Shown piece after piece: positions 8,116 to 14,360 of a stretch of DNA of 33,262 nt; the stretch's first letter is position 1; each line of letters opens with the position of its first letter. Made by a program: the position numbers and the translations under genes. Under the pieces are notes generated by a model. It worked only from the letters and a program-made list of their open reading frames with translations, had not been told where the DNA came from and ran no database searches. Source of the stretch: Spirochaetota bacterium (GTDB lineage: Bacteria > Spirochaetota > UBA4802 > UBA5368); contig SCSX01000021.1 of NCBI GenBank assembly GCA_004297825.1, positions 1 to 33,262 on the forward strand, read 5' to 3'.

Positions 8116-8832
8116 ATGAAATACAGATGGATGCTCTGCATACTCGTGATGACCACGCTCGCCCTGGGCTGTTCAAGTTCCGATATGGCGCGAGTGACGA
8201 TAGTGATCGGGGACTACACAACTGCGAAGGCGGAGGCGCCCTCGATCATTGACCGGGTTTTGATGCTGTTTGGCACGAGGGCGGAGGCTATGTCCACAAA
8301 TTGGCCGGATGCGCATGGTGACATCCTGCTGAAAATAGAGGGAGACGGTTTGGAAACCATCGAAACCCTTTTTCCTGCAGGAACGGACAGTTTTTCAACC
8401 GAGGTACCCGCAGGAACACAGAGACGAATTACCGTCAAATCAACCATCACCGGAACCGGATATCTGAATTACGGCGGCAGCGAGACGATCGATCTTAACC
8501 CCGGGGATGATGTGACGCTCCCCATACGAATGATACCTATCGTTGAAATTTTCGCAACGAGCGGGGGGATGAATATCCTTTTGAACTGGGACAACGCCAA
8601 CACGCTTAGCCTTGGGGCGTTCGTGAGCGGTTACAACCTGTATCGCTCCGATTCACCGGAAGGGGGATATTCATTTCTGGGTTATTTCCCCAATTCAACG
8701 AATGCGCAAACATCGACCTCAAATACGCCCCCTCTCATACTCCCTGTCTCTTATTATTATAGGGTTACTGTCGTGAGCAGTGAGGGAGAAGGTTTACCAA
8801 GCGAACCGGCAAGCAGCTATCGATCGTATTAG
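8116..8832 (+). CDS. Lipoprotein: shared N-domain plus fibronectin-III-like domain
   Basis: A 238-residue protein with the cleanest lipobox of the set (L-A-L-G-C, Cys19). The common domain follows: A-R-V-T-I-V-I-G, P-S-I-I-D-R-V-L-M-L-F-G-T-R-A-E-A, T-E-V-P-A-G-T, and Y-G-G-S-E-T-I-D-L-N-P-G-D-D. The C-terminal ~90 residues are fibronectin III-like (G-Y-N-L-Y-R-S...S-Y-Y-Y-R-V-T-V-V-S-S-E-G-E-G-L-P-S-E-P). It is most similar to the 7141-7863 product in the first ~100 residues and diverges after. AGGAG precedes ATG 8116. The 250-nt gap from the previous stop argues for its own promoter. A T-run at 8880-8886 may be part of a weak terminator. Confidence 0.85.
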   Translation: MKYRWMLCILVMTTLALGCSSSDMARVTIVIGDYTTAKAEAPSIIDRVLMLFGTRAEAMSTNWPDAHGDILLKIEGDGLETIETLFPAGTDSFSTEVPAGTQRRITVKSTITGTGYLNYGGSETIDLNPGDDVTLPIRMIPIVEIFATSGGMNILLNWDNANTLSLGAFVSGYNLYRSDSPEGGYSFLGYFPNSTNAQTSTSNTPPLILPVSYYYRVTVVSSEGEGLPSEPASSYRSY

Positions 8833-8937
8833 GCGGGAATACATTAGCGCAGTTTCCCCGACGTCCTTTCCAGGGCCGGTTTTTTTAACTCCCGGACAGA
8901 GGGATGCCGCCCCCATCCGGCCTTGCTGCGCGCGGCC

Positions 8938-8962
8938 GCCTTCCCCTTGTGAAGGGGAAGGC
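8938..8962. repeat. REP-like hairpin (GCCTTCCCCTT / AAGGGGAAGGC)
   Basis: An 11-bp perfect stem with a GTG loop in the 416-nt gene-poor gap after 8832. It is related in composition and layout to the C-rich/G-rich hairpins at 9043-9061, 13836-13856 and 14213-14247. No gene is seen between 8833 and 9248. Confidence 0.65.
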
Positions 8963-9042
8963 GCTTTAAGCCAATTGCACATCCCGCTATAAGGACGCTT
9001 TTTCACACCGTTTCAGACAACCGAGCATGCTTCTCACACCTC

Positions 9043-9061
9043 CCCCCTTTTTCCAAGGGGG
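9043..9061. repeat. REP-like hairpin (CCCCCTT / AAGGGGG)
   Basis: A 7-bp stem with a 5-nt loop, followed by GCAGCTCCCGGACAT. It is one of several CCCCTT...AAGGGG elements in this window. A word similar to the following CTCCCGGACA also occurs at 8889-8898, so the two elements may share a longer repeat unit. Confidence 0.5.
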
Positions 9062-9248
9062 CAGCTCCCGGACATCCTTGTCCTCCGCTGCATTTGTACT
9101 TCCTGTACACCAGAGGCCTGGAGGGGGTCGCTCTGTTTACGATCCAGTCCCCATTTCCGGTAACATTTTCCCCCCGCATTTGACGCTTCCCCCTGTTTTT
9201 TGTACATTAACCGATCTGACCTAACGTCACAGGAGGTATTCACTGGCC

Positions 9249-9338
9249 ATGAAACAAAAATCAGTCGCACAGAACATTTTACTGGCATTGACTCACACTC
9301 GCTCCATGAAAAATACATGGGCAAAATGCTTGACATAA
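9249..9338 (+). pseudogene. Possible relic of a lipoprotein leader (29-codon ORF)
   Basis: AGGAGGTATTCACTGGCC directly precedes an ATG at 9249. This is the same GGAGGTATT-type start region as at 613 and 4160, upstream of the two propeller lipoproteins. The frame (M-K-Q-K-S-V-A-Q-N-I-L-L-A-L) begins like a signal peptide but stops at 9336-9338 without lipobox or domain. It is interpreted as the remains of a lost family member or a short leader ORF. It could be chance; no other evidence. Confidence 0.3.
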
Positions 9339-9454
9339 GACATAATATGAACTACGTTCACCGCACACTCGGGCCAAAAATAAGCTTGTACATTTTTGAA
9401 ACCCGTATGGTAATAGGCGCAGATACACAGATCTCATTACGTGCGGAGCGTGAT

Positions 9455-10297
9455 ATGAAAACGGGGAGAATGAAGGCGGTATTCCCAATACTGCTGGCGT
9501 GTTGTGCAATCGCATTATCATCAGGCTGCTCAAATTCCGACATGGCGCGCGTCACCATCAACTTGGGCATCCCGTCCCAGGCGAAAACGTACGCGCCGTC
9601 CCTGTTCGACAGGATAGTTGCGCTGATAAGCCTATCGACCAGGGTACAGGCGGAACCGCCAACAGGGCTTTCTTACCAAATCGACACGATCGTAATCAGC
9701 GTTTCGTCGGGAGGCGCCGAAGTTGTCACGAAAACTATCACCAGCGACCCTCCGTCATCTGATTGGGACGATGGGCAGACAAGCCTGGAAATTCCCGCTG
9801 GAGGACCATACTTGTTTACCGTGGTCGCGTGGTATACCCAGGATGGAACCTATAAGCGATACGGCGGATTGAGTCTTCTTGATTCGATAGCCGGTGGTGC
9901 TGAGACTAGCCTGCCGATACAAATGGGCTTGTTGCCGATAGAAGTATCGGATTATACTTTCACTTTAGTTGCTGATACGGGTTCCTACCCAATACTTCAA
10001 TTTGTCCCTGTTTCCCAAAACATCAAAGGGTATATTATACATCGTGCCAATGCGACCTATACCTATGATAGTTTTTATCAGTCTTATTATTGGAGCTATG
10101 GGGCATATGCTAAGATAAAAACAATCGAAGCCGCCGCATACCCCTTACCGACCGCCTTCACTGATACGGACGGGGTTTTAGGAACCGGTTGCCTAGCGGT
10201 AGGAATTGAGGTATCAGGCTATTTCGTAGTACCAATCAATGAATTTGGCGAAGGGGACGATTCTGACGAACAACCCGCATTCTTTGATAACTGCTAA
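9455..10297 (+). CDS. Lipoprotein: shared N-domain plus divergent fibronectin-III-like part
   Basis: The frame is open from 9200, but the start is placed at ATG 9455. GGAG lies 7 nt upstream, and translation from there gives a classical lipoprotein signal (M-K-T-G-R-M-K-A-V-F...L-S-S-G-C), whereas the upstream 85 codons look non-coding. The 280-residue protein has the common domain (M-A-R-V-T-I-N-L-G, A-P-S-L-F-D-R-I-V-A-L-I-S-L, L-E-I-P-A-G-G, Y-G-G-L-S-L-L-D-S-I-A-G-G). A C-terminal region with G-Y-I-I-H-R and V-P-I-N-E-F-G-E-G-D is distantly fibronectin III-like and ends in Cys. A 99-nt block (9535-9633) is almost identical to the next gene. First gene of a probable operon running to 13733. 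Confidence 0.85.
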   Translation: MKTGRMKAVFPILLACCAIALSSGCSNSDMARVTINLGIPSQAKTYAPSLFDRIVALISLSTRVQAEPPTGLSYQIDTIVISVSSGGAEVVTKTITSDPPSSDWDDGQTSLEIPAGGPYLFTVVAWYTQDGTYKRYGGLSLLDSIAGGAETSLPIQMGLLPIEVSDYTFTLVADTGSYPILQFVPVSQNIKGYIIHRANATYTYDSFYQSYYWSYGAYAKIKTIEAAAYPLPTAFTDTDGVLGTGCLAVGIEVSGYFVVPINEFGEGDDSDEQPAFFDNC

Positions 10298-10328
10298 ATC
10301 ACATGATTATTAGAAAGGGGGAACCAAA

Positions 10329-11135
10329 ATGAAAAAGACTACACTACATATGACCATCATCGCGGTCATGACATTCTTTTTCATCAGCTGCTCCAGTTCC
10401 GACGTGGCGCGCGTCACCATCAACTTGGGCATCCCGTCCCAGGCGAAAACGTACGCGCCGTCCCTGTTCGACAGGATAGTTGCGCTGATAAGCCTTTCTT
10501 CCAACGCGCAGGCGGACCAGCCGTCCGGGCAGTTGAGCGTGGACAGGATCACCATAACGGCGACATCCGGCGGAAGCGAGGTCGCATCCGTCTTTTTCAG
10601 CAACACCGACCCGGAGTGGGTCACGGGCGCGGCAACGCTTGAAATTCCCGCGGGAGGCCCGTATACATTCATCGTTGTGGGTCAATACTTTAATGGTCAA
10701 ACCGTGAACCGGACATACGGTGGAATAGAAACCCTCGAAAGCATATCAGGAGGGCAGGAGATGATGTTAAGTATTAATATGGGATTGCTCCCGGTTTATA
10801 ATTCCGATTTTTATTTAAGCACTTCAGGATCAAATCCATTACTGCTCGATCTTTTTACCCAATCAACAAATATAGAGGGCTATATCGTTTACAGAGCTCA
10901 GGGCACATGGAGTGCAGGCATCAATGATTGGATAACAGGCAGCTTCAGCAAGATCGTTACTTTTGATGCTGCGCCGTTATCGACAACCGTAACGTATAAC
11001 GATCCCGAGGGAATTTCTGATGATTGTACTCAGACCGAGGGAGATCCTGCATCGGTATATAAAATTGTGCCTTTTAACAGCTTCGGAGAAGGGGATACTG
11101 TCGAACATGTGGCGATAGGAAACGGCGGTTGTTAA
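10329..11135 (+). CDS. Lipoprotein: shared N-domain plus divergent fibronectin-III-like part
   Basis: A 268-residue protein starting 31 nt after the previous stop, with AAAGGGGG before ATG 10329. The signal peptide ends F-I-S-C. The common domain shares the 99-nt block (10397-10495) with the preceding gene at one mismatch, yet the rest of the two genes differs considerably. The C-terminus (G-Y-I-V-Y-R-A-Q-G...K-I-V-P-F-N-S-F-G-E-G-D) matches the preceding protein in pattern and also ends near a terminal Cys. Its first ~60 nt, including the ribosome site, are nearly the same as those of the following FecR-domain gene. Envelope localisation expected; function unknown. Confidence 0.85.
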   Translation: MKKTTLHMTIIAVMTFFFISCSSSDVARVTINLGIPSQAKTYAPSLFDRIVALISLSSNAQADQPSGQLSVDRITITATSGGSEVASVFFSNTDPEWVTGAATLEIPAGGPYTFIVVGQYFNGQTVNRTYGGIETLESISGGQEMMLSINMGLLPVYNSDFYLSTSGSNPLLLDLFTQSTNIEGYIVYRAQGTWSAGINDWITGSFSKIVTFDAAPLSTTVTYNDPEGISDDCTQTEGDPASVYKIVPFNSFGEGDTVEHVAIGNGGC

Positions 11136-11162
11136 TATTTTGAACTTTAAGGAGGAACCAAA

Positions 11163-11885
11163 ATGAAAAAGACTACACTGCTTATGACCTTACTCGCGGT
11201 CATGGCGTTCGGTACCGCGGGCTACTCTGCGGTCACGACAACGGCGGTCAACGGCTACGCGGCGTATCTCACGCCGGGCGGTACGTGGAACATGCTCGGG
11301 GCCGGGATGCCTGTCGCGGAAGGGAGCCTTATCAGCACCGGCATGTTTTCGTCGGTGGACCTCTCCCTGGACGGGCACGAGATGACGGTGGAACAGCTTA
11401 CCACCATCAAGATATACAAGAACCTGTTCACGGGTGAAGAGTCCGAGAATTCCGTGGGCCTCAAGTACGGGAGCGTCTCCGCGAAGATCAACAAGATTGG
11501 CGCGGTCAAGACCAGGTTCAACATTACGACCCCGGTCGCGACGTCCAGCGTCCGCGGGACCAGGGAGCGCATCGCGTTCGGCCCGGTCCGGGGCATGAGC
11601 GCCCTCGCGAGGGAAGGCGTCCTTCGCCTGCACAACAACAGGGGTGTGAGCAACCGCGTGAGCGGAAGATCGTTCTTCAACCTGACGGGCAGCAATCCCA
11701 GGCCCGATCCGCTCCTGAACGAGCAGAGGGGCAACTCGCTCGTCAAGGTGCACCCCGACGGGATCACCGACGAGGAACAGCAGACGCACCAGATATACAG
11801 CGACCTGATCGACAACGCCGAGACACCGGTCGATGTATTCGACAACCTTCCTTCGAAGGTGACGGTCGACCTGATCTGGCCGTAA
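11163..11885 (+). CDS. Secreted FecR-domain protein
   Basis: A 240-residue exported protein. The signal peptide (M-K-K-T-T-L-L-M-T-L-L-A-V-M-A-F) ends near A-G-Y-S-A and lacks a lipobox, so it should be released to the periplasm rather than lipidated. Residues ~40-140 match the FecR ligand/signal domain: G-S-L-I-S-T-G-M-F-S-S-V-D-L-S-L-D-G, L-K-Y-G-S-V-S-A-K-I, and T-P-V-A-T-S-S-V-R-G-T. Unlike true FecR anti-sigma factors it has no cytoplasmic helix or transmembrane segment, so it is a stand-alone domain of the kind often found with CHASE2 cyclases. AGGAGG lies before the ATG. It is 27 nt after the lipoprotein gene and 37 nt before the next, in line with co-transcription. Confidence 0.85.
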   Translation: MKKTTLLMTLLAVMAFGTAGYSAVTTTAVNGYAAYLTPGGTWNMLGAGMPVAEGSLISTGMFSSVDLSLDGHEMTVEQLTTIKIYKNLFTGEESENSVGLKYGSVSAKINKIGAVKTRFNITTPVATSSVRGTRERIAFGPVRGMSALAREGVLRLHNNRGVSNRVSGRSFFNLTGSNPRPDPLLNEQRGNSLVKVHPDGITDEEQQTHQIYSDLIDNAETPVDVFDNLPSKVTVDLIWP

Positions 11886-11922
11886 GCGTATAAACGATCA
11901 TCAAAACGTGTGAGAGGATGAA

Positions 11923-12366
11923 ATGAAACAAATGCTCGCGTTTATCCTTGTGTTCTGCGCGTCGGCGGTATTTGCGCAGGACATCGGATTCGTGAACGAG
12001 CTCGCTAAAAAAGAAACGGCCACCTTCGGGGACGCCGTGAAGCTCTTCGTCCCCGCGGCGGGCGGTCAGTCCGCGGGATTCCAGGCCGATGCGCAGTTCC
12101 TTGAGGCGCAGGGGATCATCAAGGCCTCGCGGTACGCAGAGGGCGAAACGCTTCGCAAGGGGACGCTCGCGCTCATGATAGCGAACCAGATGAAGCTCGG
12201 GGATTCGCTCCTGTTCGCCGTTATCGGAACACGGCGCTATGCGGTTACGGCGTGCGTCGCGGCGGAGATCATGCTTCCCGGCAGCGGTGAGTGGGAGATC
12301 GTTTCCGGCTCCGAGCTCATCGAGACCATACGGGTCATGATGGAGAAGAAGGGAGGCGCCAAATGA
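11923..12366 (+). CDS. Small secreted protein of unknown function
   Basis: A 147-residue protein with a signal peptide (M-K-Q-M-L-A-F-I-L-V-F-C-A-S-A-V-F-A-Q, cleavage after A-x-A). The mature part is helical with the pattern F-G-D-A-V...F-L-E-A-Q-G-I-I...L-R-K-G-T-L-A-L-M-I-A-N, which loosely recalls S-layer-homology repeats (a domain start, G-I-I, then a Thr/Arg-rich turn before an A-L-M-I-A helix). I do not claim membership. The stop codon overlaps the start of the outer-membrane barrel gene (ATGA at 12363-12366), so the two are translationally coupled and their products probably act together in the periplasm and outer membrane. Confidence 0.75.
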   Translation: MKQMLAFILVFCASAVFAQDIGFVNELAKKETATFGDAVKLFVPAAGGQSAGFQADAQFLEAQGIIKASRYAEGETLRKGTLALMIANQMKLGDSLLFAVIGTRRYAVTACVAAEIMLPGSGEWEIVSGSELIETIRVMMEKKGGAK

Positions 12367-13733
12367 GAAAGCTATTATTTGCGTGTGCGGCGCTCCTGAT
12401 CGCGGCCATGTACGCTCCCGCGTTCGCACAGCCCGCAGGTTATGCGTCCGAGGACGGGTTCATTCCCAACCTTGGCATGGACCCGGACATGGCGGCTGCC
12501 GGCAAGAACAAGGCCCCGTTCGTGTTCAGCTACGGCGGCTGGGTGACGCCGGTATTGATCGACGAGAAGAAGGGATCCGATCCCGACAGCGGCTCCGCGA
12601 TCGTCACCACGAAGCTCTGGATGCAGATGACCCTGTGGCCGGATGCGTATATCTATGTGCGCGGCAAGGACGATTACCTGATTCCGGGGAGCATCAAGGA
12701 TAAGAAATTCAATTCCGCGGCCGACGACAACGTCTATGATCTCGACATGGGGTATATCAACATGACGTTCGCCTCGGGCGCCCTGCGGGTCGCGGCGGGA
12801 CGCAAGTATTACGTGATCGGCACGGGTCTTGTCATGAACGGTCGCGCGGACGGCGGCGAGGTCGATATTTTTACGAACATAATCGACCTGAAGGCGTTTG
12901 GCGCGTACACGGGTTACCTCAAGAAGGACAACAACCCCTACGGCCTGAGCACCAGGGACATCGCGGACGGCTCCAAGCGCGTCTTCGCGGGGGGCACCAT
13001 TGAACGCACGATGGCGAATCAGACCCTCTATCTCTTGGGCCTCATGCAGATGGACAAGGGCAAGGAAGACGCGGGAACAAAAACACGCTACCAGTCGCAG
13101 TACTATGGCGGGGGACTCAAGGGCGTCCTTGCCGACGGGCTCGATTATTACGCCGAATTCATCTACGAGATGGGCGAAAGCTATATCGGAACCACGAACG
13201 AGAAGGCCGACGTAAAGGCGATGGCGTGGATGCTCGGGATTAACTATTACTTCGACGCCGCATTCAACCCGGCTATCCTCTTCCAGTACGCCTACGGCTC
13301 GGGCGACAAGGACCGCGGCGGGTACAAGGACCCCACGGGCAATACCGCGGGGGATGATAACGGTTTCATCACGTTCGGTACGTACCAGGGCGGGTATGCG
13401 CTCCGGCCCACGCTCGCGAACCTTCATATCGCGCGGCTGGGGGGCTCGTTCGTGCCGCTGTATGCGGCCTCGTCCCCGACTATGCGGCGGATCAACTTTC
13501 TCTTCTACTATACGTATTACATGAAGGATGAAGCGAAGGGGACCATTAACTCCGGGGAAGCTCCCAACAACAGCACGGACGTAGGCCAGGGACTGGACGC
13601 TGCGATTAGGTGGGGTATCCTGCACGACCTCGCCTTCTTCGTGAACTATGCGGCCTTTATACCCGGCAAGGCGTATGCGTCATCGGAGCCCACAAGGCAC
13701 TTCGTCATGGCCGGCTTCAACCTGAGTTTCTGA
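12363..13733 (+). CDS. Outer-membrane beta-barrel protein (alginate-export/porin-like)
   Basis: A 456-residue protein. The start is the ATG at 12363 inside the ATGA overlap, giving a clean signal peptide (M-R-K-L-L-F-A-C-A-A-L-L...A-F-A-Q). Upstream codons in the open frame are ignored. The mature chain consists of alternating amphipathic strands with many aromatic residues and Gly/Asp-rich turns, e.g. G-G-G-L-K-G-V-L...Y-Y-A-E-F-I-Y-E-M-G-E-S and F-Q-Y-A-Y-G-S-G-D, which resemble alginate-export-type barrels. It ends F-N-L-S-F, with the C-terminal Phe expected for BAM-dependent insertion. Transported solute is unknown. It is the last gene of the probable 9455-13733 operon and is followed by a 30-nt perfect palindrome. 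Confidence 0.8.
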   Translation: MRKLLFACAALLIAAMYAPAFAQPAGYASEDGFIPNLGMDPDMAAAGKNKAPFVFSYGGWVTPVLIDEKKGSDPDSGSAIVTTKLWMQMTLWPDAYIYVRGKDDYLIPGSIKDKKFNSAADDNVYDLDMGYINMTFASGALRVAAGRKYYVIGTGLVMNGRADGGEVDIFTNIIDLKAFGAYTGYLKKDNNPYGLSTRDIADGSKRVFAGGTIERTMANQTLYLLGLMQMDKGKEDAGTKTRYQSQYYGGGLKGVLADGLDYYAEFIYEMGESYIGTTNEKADVKAMAWMLGINYYFDAAFNPAILFQYAYGSGDKDRGGYKDPTGNTAGDDNGFITFGTYQGGYALRPTLANLHIARLGGSFVPLYAASSPTMRRINFLFYYTYYMKDEAKGTINSGEAPNNSTDVGQGLDAAIRWGILHDLAFFVNYAAFIPGKAYASSEPTRHFVMAGFNLSF

Positions 13734-13769
13734 TTTAGCGCTTTACTTTTTCAACACGGCACCTATAGT

Positions 13770-13799
13770 ACCAAAGGGAAGCATATGCTTCCCTTTGGT
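13770..13799. terminator. 30-nt perfect palindrome after the barrel gene
   Basis: ACCAAAGGGAAGCAT followed immediately by its exact reverse complement, centred in GCATATGC, 36 nt after the stop. It would fold into a 13-15 bp stem in RNA. There is no T-run, so termination efficiency is uncertain; a protein-binding site is the alternative. Confidence 0.6.
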
Positions 13800-13809
13800 G
13801 TATTTCCGG

Positions 13810-14325
13810 ATGGTATTCCGAATAGAACCTTTTCCCCTCCCCCTTGAGGGGGGAGGCCGGGTGGGGGTGAGGGGTTGTTTGAATAAAAATTTAACCTCAT
13901 TTGCAAGAGCATTGCGATCAAATCAGACGGAAGCGGAAAAGCTGCTTTGGAAGCGCCTGAGGGGAAAACAAGTGCGAGGTTTTAAATTCAGGAGACAGCA
14001 GCAAATCGGTAATTATATCGTGGATTTCATGTGTTCCCCATTGAATCTCGTTATCGAACTGGACGGAAGTCAGCATATAGAATCATGCACGGACGGGGTC
14101 AGGGAGCATTGGCTGAATGAACAAGGTTATCACGTATTACGATTCTATAATACCGATGTACTCAAGAATTTGGAAGGCGTATTGACTATTATTGATACCC
14201 ATTGCATGAGTCACCCTCCCCTAACCCCTCCCATCGAGGGAGGGGAAACAAAGACAGCACTTATCCATTCAATAAGCGATCAAAATAAATTAGAAAAAAC
14301 ATGCGGAACAACTCCCTCTGATTAG
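13810..14325 (+). CDS. DUF559 (Vsr/restriction-endonuclease-like fold) protein
   Basis: The core, residues ~28-135 from ATG 13810, reads F-A-R-A-L-R-S-N-Q-T-E-A-E-K-L-L-W-K-R-L-R, F-K-F-R-R-Q-Q-Q-I-G-N-Y-I-V-D-F, and L-V-I-E-L-D-G-S-Q-H. This is the DUF559 pattern of small endonuclease-like proteins related to very-short-patch repair nucleases, with D (I-V-D-F), E and D (I-E-L-D-G) and H as likely catalytic/metal residues. Start is uncertain. Translation before ~13879 only reads through a REP element (P-L-P-L-E-G-G-G-R-V-G-V-R-G), so TTG 13879, preceded by GAGGGG, may be the true start. The C-terminus likewise reads through the matching element. Activity and targets of this family are poorly known. 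Confidence 0.75.
   Translation: MVFRIEPFPLPLEGGGRVGVRGCLNKNLTSFARALRSNQTEAEKLLWKRLRGKQVRGFKFRRQQQIGNYIVDFMCSPLNLVIELDGSQHIESCTDGVREHWLNEQGYHVLRFYNTDVLKNLEGVLTIIDTHCMSHPPLTPPIEGGETKTALIHSISDQNKLEKTCGTTPSD
13834..13875. repeat. REP-like element, left flank of the DUF559 gene
   Basis: A hairpin CCTCCCCC-TTGA-GGGGGAGG (13836-13856), then CCGGGTGGGGGTGAGGGG. The whole is approximately the reverse complement of the element at 14213-14247, so the two bracket the DUF559 domain as inverted copies. Confidence 0.7.
14213..14247. repeat. REP-like element, right flank of the DUF559 gene
   Basis: CCCTCCCCTAACCCCTCCC-ATCG-AGGGAGGGGA. An inner hairpin of about 7 bp is seen, and the element is in inverse orientation to that at 13834-13875. 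It is translated as P-P-L-T-P-P-I-E-G-G-E in the DUF559 frame. Confidence 0.7.
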
Positions 14326-14360
14326 AAGGAGAAATTAATAAATACGCACGCGGTGGAACC

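Noticed and set aside
9200-9454. N-terminal extension of the lipoprotein at 9455
   Set aside because: It would bury the signal peptide and lipobox about 85 residues inside the protein. ATG 9455 has its own GGAG.
12375-13625. 416-codon minus-strand open frame
   Set aside because: Antisense to the outer-membrane barrel gene, with no ribosome site and low-complexity R/V/E-rich translation.
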